DNA of 64,000 nt. It comes from Kordiimonas aquimaris (GTDB lineage: Bacteria; Pseudomonadota; Alphaproteobacteria; Sphingomonadales; Kordiimonadaceae). The notes under the pieces were generated by a model. It was not told where the DNA came from and made no database searches. It saw only the letters and a program-made list of their open reading frames with translations. The position numbers and the translations under genes were made by a program. The stretch is taken from NCBI RefSeq assembly GCF_025574485.1, contig NZ_JAOBPO010000005.1:124001-188000 (forward strand). The letters are read 5' to 3'. This document shows positions 38,003 through 47,322 of this stretch, piece by piece (positions within the stretch are counted from its first letter, which is position 1; each line of letters starts with the position of its first letter).

Positions 38003-39613
38003 TTATAAATCTTTGAAGAAATCATTCCCTTTGTCATCAACAACGATGAATGCCGGGAAATTTTCAACATTAATTTTCCAAACAGCTTCCATGCCTAAAT
38101 CATCAAAGTCGAGAACTTCAACTTTTTTGATATTATTTTGTGCAAGAATAGCTGCTGGACCGCCAATTGAGCCAAGGTAGAAACCGCCATTTTCTTCACA
38201 TGCCTTGGTTACCGCACGAGAGCGATTACCTTTTGCAAGGCTGATCATACTACCGCCAAGTTTCTGGAAAGGCCCGACATAACTATCCATTCGGCCTGCT
38301 GTCGTAGGACCAAAGCTGCCAGATGCATAACCTTCAGGCGTTTTGGCAGGGCCAGCATAATAGATAATATGATCTTTGAAATATGACGGCATTTCTCCCC
38401 CATCTTCGATCATTTGTTGAATGCGGGAATGCGCAAGATCTCGCGCTACCACGATAGTACCTGTAAGAGACAACCTTGTTTTGATCGGGTGTTTGCTGAG
38501 TGTCGCCAGCATGTCTTCCATCGGTTGGTTTAGGTCGACTTGAACAACCTCGGTTGATAGGTCGTCGGCTCCAATTTCTGGAAGAAACTTCACGGGATCA
38601 GTTTCTAATGCTTCAAGGAAAATACCGTCTGCAGTAATTTTCGCTTTGGCTTGCCGATCCGCTGAGCATGATACGCCGATACCTACAGGCAGGCTTGCAC
38701 CGTGTCGTGGTAGGCGAACAACCCGAACATCATGACAAAAATATTTGCCGCCAAACTGTGCGCCAATACCCATGTTTTGGGTCATTTTGTGGACTTGTTT
38801 TTCCATTTCTATATCGCGAAAGGCACGGCCAGACGCGTCGCCGCTGGTCGGTAGGCTGTCAAGGTATCGAGCAGATGCTTTTTTAACTGTTGCCAGGTTT
38901 TGTTCTGCGGACAAACCGCCAATCACGATTGCTAAATGGTATGGGGGGCACGCAGACGTACCTAGCGTTCTGATTTTTTCATCTAAAAAGGCAAGCATGC
39001 GGTCTTCGCGCAATGTCGCAGGCGTCTGTTGGAACAAGAATGTCTTGTTTGCACTGCCACCACCTTTGGCGAGAAACAGAAAGTGATATTCGTTACCTTT
39101 GTCCGCGTATATATCAATTTGTGCAGGTGTGTTGTTCTTCGTATTTGCTTCTTTGTACATTGAAAGCGGCGCCATCTGACTATAGCGCAGGTTTGTCTCT
39201 GTATACGTGCGCATAACACCCTTGGTTAAGGGGGCAGCATCGTCACCATCTGTCCAGACATATTGACCCTTTTTTCCAACAACAATGGCTGTTCCTGTAT
39301 CCTGGCAACCAGGAAGAATGCGACCAGCAGCAATGTTGGCATTTTTCAGCAGCTCAATTGCAACGAAGCGATCATTATCGCTTGCTTCCGGGTCGTCTAG
39401 AATATTAGCGAGCTGCTGAAGATGTCCGGGGCGAAGAAGGTGTGCAATATCTGACATTGCTTGCGCGGTCAGCAATTCCAACCCTTCGTCTTCGACTTTC
39501 AGAATTTTGCGGCCATCAATCTCTATTTCTGACACATGTTCAGATGTGAGTTTTCTGTATGGCGTCTCGTCATCACCAAGTTGAAAGAGTTTTGAATAGC
39601 TCCAATCGGTCAT
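38003..39613 (-). CDS. fumA: Fumarate hydratase, class I ([4Fe-4S], single chain)
   Basis: TCA-cycle hydration of fumarate to malate. The 536-residue single polypeptide fuses the alpha part (for example [20 protein letters not shown], about residues 95-114, with a cluster cysteine) and the beta part ([28 protein letters not shown]-type segment near 390-410, and [16 protein letters not shown] near 440-455). This iron-sulfur type is oxygen-sensitive, unlike FumC. Not coupled to other TCA genes; sspB lies next, upstream on the same strand. Confidence 0.95.
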   Translation of the reverse strand: MTDWSYSKLFQLGDDETPYRKLTSEHVSEIEIDGRKILKVEDEGLELLTAQAMSDIAHLLRPGHLQQLANILDDPEASDNDRFVAIELLKNANIAAGRILPGCQDTGTAIVVGKKGQYVWTDGDDAAPLTKGVMRTYTETNLRYSQMAPLSMYKEANTKNNTPAQIDIYADKGNEYHFLFLAKGGGSANKTFLFQQTPATLREDRMLAFLDEKIRTLGTSACPPYHLAIVIGGLSAEQNLATVKKASARYLDSLPTSGDASGRAFRDIEMEKQVHKMTQNMGIGAQFGGKYFCHDVRVVRLPRHGASLPVGIGVSCSADRQAKAKITADGIFLEALETDPVKFLPEIGADDLSTEVVQVDLNQPMEDMLATLSKHPIKTRLSLTGTIVVARDLAHSRIQQMIEDGGEMPSYFKDHIIYYAGPAKTPEGYASGSFGPTTAGRMDSYVGPFQKLGGSMISLAKGNRSRAVTKACEENGGFYLGSIGGPAAILAQNNIKKVEVLDFDDLGMEAVWKINVENFPAFIVVDDKGNDFFKDL

Positions 39614-39669
39614 CCTATGGATCCTGTCATTAGCGATGTATTATGTATGATAACTTAAGGCTTTGATTA

Positions 39670-40230
39670 TCATTTTTTGCGAAAGGCATCTAATGTGACA
39701 ACATTATTTGTGTTGTCTTCTTCAGCGTCTGCATCGGTTTTGTCGGGTGATTCAATGTTCTCTGAAGCATCATTTTCATCCAGAAACATCAAATCTTCTT
39801 CATCCTGTTCAGCAGAAGTATCATCCATAATATCAGGAATAGAAGGGGTTAACGATGTTTGCTCGTTACTGTCCTGATCATCGTGGAACTGAAGGGCAAA
39901 CTGAACGCTTGGGTCAACAAAGCCGACAATTGCATCAAAAGGAATTTCAAGATGCTCGGGCTTTTGGTTGAACGATAAACCTATCTCAAAGCGATCTTCA
40001 TGGACAGCCAGCCCCCAAAACTTATGTTGCAGTACGATTGTCATTTCGTCGGGAAAACGACTAACTAGCTGTGGCGGTATATTAACGCCCTCTGCTTGCG
40101 TTTTAAATGCAACATAAAAGTGATGATCACCCTGAAGGCCGTCTTCCGCTGTTTCTTTTAAAACAGTTTTAACGACATTTCTCAGTGCGTCCTGCACCTT
40201 CGCATCATAATCGATGTGACTTTCAGCCAT
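39670..40230 (-). CDS. sspB: ClpXP adaptor SspB (alphaproteobacterial type)
   Basis: SspB delivers ssrA-tagged proteins to ClpXP. The N-terminal ~115 residues carry the dimeric substrate-binding fold (DYDAKVQDALRNVV, then LPGDHHFYVAFKT-like phrasing at about 33-47, and MTIVLQHKFWGLAV). A long acidic linker rich in D and E (about residues 118-175) leads to a short C-terminal motif VVTLDAFRKK that docks on ClpX. 186 residues. The partner RNA ssrA is encoded 3.4 kb away at 43.6 kb. Confidence 0.93.
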   Translation of the reverse strand: MAESHIDYDAKVQDALRNVVKTVLKETAEDGLQGDHHFYVAFKTQAEGVNIPPQLVSRFPDEMTIVLQHKFWGLAVHEDRFEIGLSFNQKPEHLEIPFDAIVGFVDPSVQFALQFHDDQDSNEQTSLTPSIPDIMDDTSAEQDEEDLMFLDENDASENIESPDKTDADAEEDNTNNVVTLDAFRKK

Positions 40231-40552
40231 TAGTGTTGCCTAACTTGTTTACATGCCTCGCGTTCTTATAACCGCTGCTCGGCGCTGCGTGAAGGCAAAA
40301 GATACATGTATTTAGATTTTTTAACTGACTGTTTACTGTATCAGCTTGTCTGGGTTTTTTGAGAAATAAGCCCTGATACAATATAACATTTTGTCGCATA
40401 TGGAAATCTGCTTACCGCAATTGGTTTGTCTACCATACGTCTTACACTAACGTTTATAACTCAAGCAAAAAAACATCAACGTACTGTCATTCATTCGATT
40501 GAAACATGCGTGTGTTGGCTTGGAATAGCAACAAAACCAAGCGGGGAAGATA
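40231..40552. other. Intergenic region between sspB and the metallo-hydrolase pair
   Basis: 322 bases between divergent genes, so it should hold both promoters. The one clear structure is an inverted repeat, TGTATCAG at 40337-40344 and CTGATACA at 40373-40380, with a 28-base interior that contains a T6 run. I could not pick convincing promoter hexamers. No RNA gene is seen. Confidence 0.5.
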
Positions 40553-42010
40553 ATGATTATCAATAAGTTATTAATGGGGGCGGCGTGTGGCTTGCTTTCA
40601 GCTAGCATCAGCCTTTCTGCTAATGCAGGTCAAACCGAAGATGCATTAATTGCAAAAATAGTCGCGGCATATGGTGGTGATGCATTGATCAATGCAAAAG
40701 CATTACGTATTCAAAATTCAAACAGGATTATCTCGGTAGGACAAAGCGCCAATCCTGAAGTTACTGATATTGCTATAAATAAGTCAGACTTGTTTGTAGA
40801 TTTCGCAAATCGGCGCAGTAGTTTGGAAAATTGGAACGAGAATAGGGGGGGGACTTTCTTGAATCAGGCTGTGTTTGATGGCACTTCTGGCCATGCCTAT
40901 AATCATTTGGCGAAAACTCGATCTGAAAACGCAGGCCTTACATTCTTTTCTGTTGGCGGCGGAACTATGCGAACGACTGATACAACACTTGTACGAATAT
41001 TGCTTGAGAATCGCGATGCGGCAGTTAAAGGCGATGACGTCGTCCTGACTGGTAACGTGCATGAGACGCTTACCTTTCCTATGGAAGGCAGCCCTGATTT
41101 GACAATTTATGTTAATAAGGAAACAGGGCTTTTGACAAAAATGAGGCGTGAAAACCCTGTTGCTGGTGCCCTTGATTATGTCTTTTCGGCATATAAGAAA
41201 TCTGACGGTGTTACATACGCCTCGCAGGCAGCTTTTTTGATTGCGGGTCAACCAAATACTCTAACTGTGCACCGAAAGCTTGAAGTTAACCCAAATTTAA
41301 ATGGCGTATTTGTAGCCCCAGATGGTTACCGTGATCAGGGTGCTAATATTGATACATCAGAAATGCAGGTGCGTGAGCTTGCTGATGGTGTTTATTACGC
41401 GGGTCAAAACGGTGGGCATTCCATCTTCGTTGATGCTGGCGACCATTTCATTGCCGCTGGTGGTTATGCAGGATTAACAGCGCGTTTCGATGCAGTGAAA
41501 GAAGCTGCTGGTGTTGACAAGCCGCTGGGACAACAGATCGTTACGCACCAACATTCCGACCATATTGGTGGAATGGGTGAGGCTGCAACACTTGGCGCAA
41601 ATTTTGTAACTGTGGAAAATCACGTGCGCCCAGTTCAGGCATCATTGAGTGAGCCATTACCTGATGACCGTATTACACTTGTTGACGGTTCCATGTCATT
41701 GGCTAACGGTGCAGTGGAAATATACGATATCGCCACAGCGCATGCAGATCACTATCTTTTGGTTTATCTGCCGGAGCTAAACCTCGTGTTTAGTGCAGAT
41801 CATTTTAGCACAAACCTGCAAGAAGGTTTGCCGACCGCAAACCGTAATATGGTTACTTTCCGTGAAGCAGTTGAAGCTCTTGATCTTGATATTGATGGAT
41901 TCTTGGGGGCCCATGGTACACGCCAGCTAACGATGGCAGACCTTAGAGCTGCTACCGAAGGATATACTGTCTCGGTTTGTCCTGTCAGCCGCGTTATCTG
42001 CGCCGATTAA
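40553..42010 (+). CDS. Exported metallo-beta-lactamase-fold hydrolase, first of tandem pair
   Basis: 485 residues: Sec signal peptide (cleavage near SANAGQ, residue 26), a beta-rich N-terminal part (about 30-265; opening IVAAYGGDALINAKALRI as in LolA-like domains of such proteins), and an MBL domain (about 270-480). Metal sites: HQHSDH (about 337-342), ENHV, AHADH, SADHFS and GAHGT, so a full di-zinc set is present. GGGGAAG lies before the ATG. A G8 tract runs through 40845-40852. Substrate unknown. The next gene is a paralogue. Confidence 0.88.
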   Translation: MIINKLLMGAACGLLSASISLSANAGQTEDALIAKIVAAYGGDALINAKALRIQNSNRIISVGQSANPEVTDIAINKSDLFVDFANRRSSLENWNENRGGTFLNQAVFDGTSGHAYNHLAKTRSENAGLTFFSVGGGTMRTTDTTLVRILLENRDAAVKGDDVVLTGNVHETLTFPMEGSPDLTIYVNKETGLLTKMRRENPVAGALDYVFSAYKKSDGVTYASQAAFLIAGQPNTLTVHRKLEVNPNLNGVFVAPDGYRDQGANIDTSEMQVRELADGVYYAGQNGGHSIFVDAGDHFIAAGGYAGLTARFDAVKEAAGVDKPLGQQIVTHQHSDHIGGMGEAATLGANFVTVENHVRPVQASLSEPLPDDRITLVDGSMSLANGAVEIYDIATAHADHYLLVYLPELNLVFSADHFSTNLQEGLPTANRNMVTFREAVEALDLDIDGFLGAHGTRQLTMADLRAATEGYTVSVCPVSRVICAD

Positions 42011-42046
42011 TCTGGCAGGAATAAAATCTAGCTAATTCTAGCTCAT

Positions 42047-42072
42047 AAAGAGGCTCTTCGGAGCCTCTTTCT
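42047..42072 (+). terminator. Hairpin with UUCG loop between the two metallo-hydrolase genes
   Basis: AAAGAGGCTC (42047-42056), loop TTCG, GAGCCTCTTT (42061-42070): a perfect 10-bp stem with a stable tetraloop. The T-tail is only what the stem itself ends with, so partial read-through into the second paralogue is likely. Confidence 0.8.
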
Positions 42073-42128
42073 ATGACTAATGTGTGCCAATAAAAACTTA
42101 ATACTTTTGATCAAGAAAGCGACTGTCA

Positions 42129-43589
42129 ATGAGAAGTCTGAAGATACTGGTTGTAAACAGTTTTTTACTTTTGATGGGGGCTATGACAGCCACGGCCGAA
42201 GGTGCTAAAGACGATGTGATAGATAGAGCAGTTGAAGCATATGGCGGCGAGAACTTCACAAATATGGACAATTTGATTATTGCAGACCGGTATAAAGGAT
42301 TCCGGTTTGGTCAAAGTAACAGCCCAGATTTTGTTGATGCAGAAAGTTATGATGCACGCATCTCGGTAGATTTTGAAAACAAAAGAAAATCCTTTCAGTG
42401 GGTTACGGGACGAAAAGACGCATTTTCTGTACAGCATCAGGTCTTCGATGGCACAAGAGGTTTCAGACTGAATCGTACAAGCCGAACTATTACAGAAAAT
42501 GCGAGCATTAATTTCGCCACTGTGGACCGCCAAGTTTCATACTTGCTTGACACGGTGCTTTTGAAACTGTTGGTCGAAGCACGTGGAGAAGCGAACTATT
42601 TAGGTAAGGAAAATTATCAAGGCAAACTGCATGATAAAATATCATTTCAAGCAGAAGGCTCTCCTGTATTGACGCTTTTTATTGAAGAGATGACAGGTCT
42701 TATCAGTGCAATGACACGGCCTCATTGGCGGGAAGGGTGGAATTTCGTCTATCAGTACAGTGACCATGAAGAAATAGACGGCATTGTTTTCGCGCAGGAC
42801 ACGTATGTAACGCGCGGCGGTCAACCATTTAACGTGCTGTTATCCCGGTCTATAACCATCAACAATGACTTGGAATCTGATTTTGTCCTGCCGACCGGTT
42901 ATGCACAAGAAGCCGCCGTTCATGATTTCTCTGAAATGTCAGTTAAGCAGTTATCAGATGAGGTGTTTATAGTCGGTAAGGTCTGGGGTTTTTCAATCTT
43001 TATTGATGTGGGTGATTATTATGTTGCTTCTGGCGGATACAGTGGATTGAAAGAACGTTTCGAGGCGGTGAGGGGCTTTACAGGGCTTGAAAAGCCTTTG
43101 AAGTACCAGATTGTTAGTCATCATCATCTTGACCATTTAGGCGGCATGCAGGAAGCGGCAGAGCTTGGCGCAACATTCGTTACGGTTTCCAATCATGTTC
43201 AGTCCATTAAGAGTGAAATTACGAAAGCAGTGAAAGATGATGCTTTCATGTTAATTGATAAAGTCGCGAGCCTTGCAGGTGGTGCGGTTGAGATTTTAGA
43301 TATTCCCAGTGGCCATACTAATCATGGCTTAGTCACATATGTTCCTTCGATTAAAACAGTATTTTCCGCAGATACTTTTCTCTCGCGGCAGATATCAGGG
43401 GCACCGTCCGGGTATGTTGGTCTGGATGAATTTCGTGCTGCGATTGCTGCGGAGGGTTGGGAAGTAGATCATTATGCTGCGGCGCATAGCGGGCGTGTTT
43501 TAACGGCTGCCGATCTTGATAGCGCCATCAACAACATATTAGACGAAGTATGCCCTACAAATTGGCGGCAATGTGAAAGATATAGATGA
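42129..43589 (+). CDS. Exported metallo-beta-lactamase-fold hydrolase, second of tandem pair
   Basis: 486 residues, same architecture as the preceding gene: signal peptide (about 1-23, ending TATA-EG), an N-terminal beta-rich domain opening VDRAVEAYGGENFTNM-like, and an MBL domain with HHHLDH, SNHV, SGHTNH, SADTFL and AAHSG. The two proteins align over the whole length by eye, so they arose by tandem duplication and have since diverged. The ribosome site is weak (AAGAAAG at 10 bases). The gene runs into the 3' side of ssrA, convergent. Confidence 0.87.
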   Translation: MRSLKILVVNSFLLLMGAMTATAEGAKDDVIDRAVEAYGGENFTNMDNLIIADRYKGFRFGQSNSPDFVDAESYDARISVDFENKRKSFQWVTGRKDAFSVQHQVFDGTRGFRLNRTSRTITENASINFATVDRQVSYLLDTVLLKLLVEARGEANYLGKENYQGKLHDKISFQAEGSPVLTLFIEEMTGLISAMTRPHWREGWNFVYQYSDHEEIDGIVFAQDTYVTRGGQPFNVLLSRSITINNDLESDFVLPTGYAQEAAVHDFSEMSVKQLSDEVFIVGKVWGFSIFIDVGDYYVASGGYSGLKERFEAVRGFTGLEKPLKYQIVSHHHLDHLGGMQEAAELGATFVTVSNHVQSIKSEITKAVKDDAFMLIDKVASLAGGAVEILDIPSGHTNHGLVTYVPSIKTVFSADTFLSRQISGAPSGYVGLDEFRAAIAAEGWEVDHYAAAHSGRVLTAADLDSAINNILDEVCPTNWRQCERYR

Positions 43590-43599
43590 TGATTATATA

Positions 43600-43942
43600 A
43601 AGGGTGAAGTGGGCCGTTCTGTTGCTAGGTGGCCCAACCCCCACCTGAAGGCGTCAACCCTCAGGAATTTATGTAAATGTAGTTTTCTATGACTGCTTAC
43701 GCAGCGATAGCCAACTCGACGTCATTGTCGTTAGCATTTATCAAATTTGGTCCATTACGGCGGTAGCCTTGCCGAACGAAGAGCATACACTTTTCAATAC
43801 ACGTCGATCCTGGTTCGCCCCCATCAACAATAGTTACCTTAGAAATATACGATAACTACTCTTGGTGGAGGCGCCGGGCACTGCCCCCGGGTCCGCAATA
43901 CTTACTAACTGCGCCGTTTATCGTCATAGCTGACAAGTCAGC
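43600..43942 (-). ncRNA. ssrA: tmRNA (ssrA), circularly permuted two-piece form
   Basis: Rescues stalled ribosomes and adds a degradation tag. Read on the minus strand, the acceptor piece comes first (about 43942 to CCA at 43865-43863), then an intervening loop (43862-43823, with a TAGTTA/TAACTA stem), then the coding piece from GGGGGCG at 43822. That 5' end pairs with CGCCTCC of the acceptor piece, giving an acceptor stem with a G-U at position 3, the alanine identity element. The tag frame at 43735-43697 reads ANDNDVELAIAA then TAA. Hairpins GGGCC/GGCCC close the 3' end near 43605. The end points are approximate by a few bases. Confidence 0.95.
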
Positions 43943-43948
43943 AGTGCT

Positions 43949-43977
43949 TATATAGGCGCTGTGCCGTGTAATTTGAA
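43949..43977 (-). promoter_or_regulatory. ssrA promoter
   Basis: On the minus strand, TTCAAA (43977-43972), a 17-base spacer and TATATA (43954-43949). The start would fall near 43942, at the beginning of the acceptor piece. The consensus match is good at -10 and moderate at -35. Confidence 0.65.
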
Positions 43978-44066
43978 GCTCTTTTGTGAGAAATCTACTT
44001 TGATGCAAATACGTTTTGTGTCACGTTCAATTTAACTTCTTTCTTTCAAGGGCCCGTGTCGTCATT

Positions 44067-44525
44067 ATGATACACAATATTGTTTACATCAGTGCTGCAG
44101 TAAGGCCGTTTACAAGAGACGAATTAGCAAAACTGTTAAAGGAATGCCGGACCAACAATGAGAAAGAAGGCATTACCGGGTTACTAATGTATCATGACCA
44201 GCAGTTCTTTCAGGTTCTGGAAGGACCAGCCAATAAGCTGGAGAGCATTTACAAAAAAATAAGCTGTGATCAGCGTCACCGCGGCGTTCTTACCTTGCAA
44301 GAAGGGCAATCTGAACAGCGGCATTTTTCTCAATGGGAAATGGGTTTAGCTGAGATTTCTAATTTCAGCGACGCCTTTCAAGGGCAATTTGTTAATCTAT
44401 GCAAACTCCATGAACATAAATCGTTTGAGGAGTTAAACAGTGACCCAATCGTTTCTATTTTTGCAAGAACATTTCTAGAAGATATTAGAGAATTCTGTAG
44501 TTTACTTGAGACTAGTCTCAAGTAA
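44067..44525 (+). CDS. BLUF-domain blue-light photoreceptor protein
   Basis: A 152-residue single-domain FAD photoreceptor. The key positions are present: Tyr in HNIVYISAA (about residue 7), Asn in RTNNEKEGITG (about 31), Gln in FFQVLEGP (about 50), and the W/M segment FSQWEMGL (about 92-99). The C-terminal 45 residues are helical, as in short BLUF proteins that signal by protein contacts. The frame is open upstream from a GTG at 44016, but the BLUF fold begins right at this ATG. The Shine-Dalgarno is poor. It diverges from ssrA. Confidence 0.93.
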   Translation: MIHNIVYISAAVRPFTRDELAKLLKECRTNNEKEGITGLLMYHDQQFFQVLEGPANKLESIYKKISCDQRHRGVLTLQEGQSEQRHFSQWEMGLAEISNFSDAFQGQFVNLCKLHEHKSFEELNSDPIVSIFARTFLEDIREFCSLLETSLK

Positions 44526-44543
44526 ACGCATTGTTGAAGTTAT

Positions 44544-45455
44544 CTAAAGCTGCTGCGCTAGCAACTCTTTACGTAACCAGATGTTGCTGGGCGTATCATT
44601 GAGTGTTTTGGGCCACCAAAGAAAAGCTTGAGCTTGTTCTTCAATGAAAGGCAGCTCTAATATTTTGATAGATAGAAGCGGTGCTAGTCTTTGAGCTAAC
44701 AGACGAGGAACTGTGGCGATGAATTTGGTTTCGCTAACAGCAAAAACCAATCCGAGCATAGTGGAAATGGTAGTAGAAAAACGCCGTTCTATGCCTTTAC
44801 TTTTTAACAAGAGTTCCAGCGGTGGTTCATCCAATCCTTCCGGACAATAGAGAATATGCTGTGCATTTATGTAATCATGTTTTTCAAGTGCAGTGTGCCC
44901 TTCACGGGCACTGTGTGCCGACGTGACGGCGACCAAATCTGAAGCGAACCAGGGCACACTCATTATTTTGGCATTGGTTGATGGCTGTAATTCCATTGCA
45001 GCGTGGATGCGTCCATTCTCAATCTCATGTGGAAAACCACGACCAAATCCCGGGCGTATGTCAATATGTACGTTCGGCGCTTTAGTGCTAAGTGTGTGCA
45101 TCAATTTGGGTAAGATTAATGTTTCGCCCAGATCTGACATCATCAAAGTAAAAGTAGATGTATCTGTTCTTGCATCAAAAAGAGTGTTTCCTGTAACTGC
45201 TTTCTTGAGACCGTTCAGAGATGGTTCAATCAGCCCGATCATTTCTAAAGCACGCGGAGTAGGGATTAACCCGCGTTGCTCTCTCAGGAACAACTGATCA
45301 CCCGTGAGGTCTCTTAAACGGCTTAACGCATGACTGACGCCAGATTGCGACATGCCAAGCTGGTTTGCCGCTTTGCTTACGGACCTTTCCCGCATTAAAT
45401 ACTGGAAGATAACGAGGAGATTGAGATCAATATTTCTAATATGCATGAAATACAT
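44544..45455 (-). CDS. LysR-family transcriptional regulator
   Basis: A 303-residue regulator with the N-terminal HTH DLNLLVIFQYLMRERSVSKA followed by ANQLGMSQSGVSHALSRLRD (about residues 8-50) and a periplasmic-binding-like sensor domain (about 95-300). Two in-frame ATGs 9 bases apart (45455 and 45446) are both possible; neither has a clear ribosome site. It is divergent from the membrane hydroxylase gene by 89 bases, the classic LysR arrangement, so that gene is its likely target. Confidence 0.92.
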   Translation of the reverse strand: MYFMHIRNIDLNLLVIFQYLMRERSVSKAANQLGMSQSGVSHALSRLRDLTGDQLFLREQRGLIPTPRALEMIGLIEPSLNGLKKAVTGNTLFDARTDTSTFTLMMSDLGETLILPKLMHTLSTKAPNVHIDIRPGFGRGFPHEIENGRIHAAMELQPSTNAKIMSVPWFASDLVAVTSAHSAREGHTALEKHDYINAQHILYCPEGLDEPPLELLLKSKGIERRFSTTISTMLGLVFAVSETKFIATVPRLLAQRLAPLLSIKILELPFIEEQAQAFLWWPKTLNDTPSNIWLRKELLAQQL

Positions 45456-45544
45456 ATTACAATTTATAAATTTGAATTTCCAGCATGATTAATGCTCCTT
45501 TATCATACACCCATTGTTAAACAGGCTCTGTACAGGAGTAGGTG

Positions 45545-46366
45545 ATGAATACAGCGTTAATTATCGGGTCGATATATCTATTCTTTGCAATTCTGGAACT
45601 GGCTATGGGGCGGTTCCTGAACCGCGATAAAACCACACCTGGGGACGTCTGGATCGAGGTGATCATGACGCTTTCATTGCCTGTTATTATACAACCACTG
45701 ATATTCTTATCTGTAGGTTTTTTAATGCAAACATACGCACCGAATACTGTTGGCATGATAGGCGATTGGCCGTGGTATTTGATTTTACTTTGTTTCCTTG
45801 TCGGCGATGATATGACCCAGTATTGGTGGCATCGCCTAAGCCATGCCTTGCCTTGGCTATATAGTCTACATCGTGCGCATCATGATGTAGCGTATATGAG
45901 TGTGCGCCTCGTTTACCGCAATAGTTTAATATATTATATGTTCATGCCGGGTATTTGGGTTTCAGCGTTGCTTGTTACACTTGCGGGTGTTGAGGTTTAT
46001 GCAGTGTATCTGATCGTTAAAATGACAGTGATTATTGGGGCACATTCCAGTGTGCCTTGGGATGAGAAGTTATACCAGAACCCGATTGGCGCGCGCATTA
46101 TGTGGGTGGTTGAACGTGTTATTTCTACCCCGAGCACACACAGAATGCATCATGGCAGGCACTTATCGGACGGCGTTACTCATTATAAAGGTAATTACGG
46201 AAATTTGTTGTTCTTCTGGGATGTATTGTTTGGTTCTGCGCGAATAACGCGTGCTTATCCAGATGCATACGGTATCGAACATTTAAAACCTGTGCCGTGG
46301 TATCAGTTGGTGTTTACTCCGTTTAGGCGGCCTGAGCCTGACACAAATGAAATTGCAGCAGAATAA
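45545..46366 (+). CDS. Sterol desaturase/fatty acid hydroxylase superfamily protein
   Basis: A 273-residue membrane protein with about four hydrophobic segments and the histidine clusters of membrane di-iron oxygenases: HRLSH (about residues 96-100), HRAHHD (about 108-113) and a later HRMHHGRH (about 198-205). Such enzymes hydroxylate or desaturate lipids with O2. GGAG lies about 9 bases before the ATG; a GTG directly before it would add one codon. The lipid substrate is unknown. Probably regulated by the divergent LysR protein. Confidence 0.88.
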   Translation: MNTALIIGSIYLFFAILELAMGRFLNRDKTTPGDVWIEVIMTLSLPVIIQPLIFLSVGFLMQTYAPNTVGMIGDWPWYLILLCFLVGDDMTQYWWHRLSHALPWLYSLHRAHHDVAYMSVRLVYRNSLIYYMFMPGIWVSALLVTLAGVEVYAVYLIVKMTVIIGAHSSVPWDEKLYQNPIGARIMWVVERVISTPSTHRMHHGRHLSDGVTHYKGNYGNLLFFWDVLFGSARITRAYPDAYGIEHLKPVPWYQLVFTPFRRPEPDTNEIAAE

Positions 46367-46461
46367 TTGATGCTTGTTTCATATTTTATTGGCTAAATGT
46401 TGCCAGAACTTCGCAAACCTTATAGCAAGTAAGCAATGGCCAACGAGAGTGGAAGCATTAC

Positions 46462-47256
46462 ATGCAGCAATATTTGGATTTGCTAAGGACAATTCGTGAA
46501 AACGGTACTTTTAGAGGGGATCGTACAGGCACGGGGACATATAGTATTTTTGGCTATCAGATGCGATTTAATCTGGCAGATGGTTTCCCAATGGTAACTA
46601 CTAAAAAGTTACACCTTCGATCTATTATTCATGAATTGTTATGGTTTATTGCTGGTGACACAAATATTAAGTATTTAAAAGATAACGGCGTATCAATTTG
46701 GGATGAATGGGCCGATGAAAATGGTGATTTAGGCCCCGTTTATGGCCATCAATGGCGCAGCTGGCCTACACCTGATGGCGCCACTGTTGATCAGATTAAA
46801 AACCTCGTAGACCAAATCAAAAATAATCCAAATAGCCGACGACATATTGTATCTGCCTGGAATGTTGCAGACGTTGATCATATGGCCTTGCCTCCGTGTC
46901 ACTGCTTGTTTCAGTTTTATGTTGCGGATGGAAAATTGTCCTGCCAGCTATATCAACGTAGTGCGGATGTATTTTTAGGCGTACCTTTCAACATTGCATC
47001 TTATGCTCTGCTAACTCATATGATGGCACAGGTATGCGATTTGGAAGTGGGTGATTTTGTCCATACCTTTGGTGACGCACATTTGTATTCAAATCACATT
47101 GAGCAAACCGACCTACAACTTAGCCGTGAACCGCTTCCATTGCCAACTTTACATATTAACCCCGATGTTAGGGATTTGTTTGCATTTACAGGCGATGATA
47201 TTCGGATTGATGGCTATACGTCTCACGCTCATATAAAGGCGCCCGTTGCTGTTTAA
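46462..47256 (+). CDS. thyA: Thymidylate synthase
   Basis: Makes dTMP from dUMP using methylene-tetrahydrofolate. The 264 residues show the folate/dUMP segments [20 protein letters not shown] (about 16-35), the nucleophile region [14 protein letters not shown] (about 140-153) and the closing [20 protein letters not shown] (about 165-184). The length equals that of E. coli ThyA. folA lies 2 kb downstream with a kinase gene between, the usual functional pairing. Confidence 0.98.
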   Translation: MQQYLDLLRTIRENGTFRGDRTGTGTYSIFGYQMRFNLADGFPMVTTKKLHLRSIIHELLWFIAGDTNIKYLKDNGVSIWDEWADENGDLGPVYGHQWRSWPTPDGATVDQIKNLVDQIKNNPNSRRHIVSAWNVADVDHMALPPCHCLFQFYVADGKLSCQLYQRSADVFLGVPFNIASYALLTHMMAQVCDLEVGDFVHTFGDAHLYSNHIEQTDLQLSREPLPLPTLHINPDVRDLFAFTGDDIRIDGYTSHAHIKAPVAV

Positions 47257-47322
47257 AGCATAAGTGGCTGAGAGTAATCGTATAGTTCAAAGTGTACGGT
47301 TATCGTCGGTTGAGGTGTTTTT

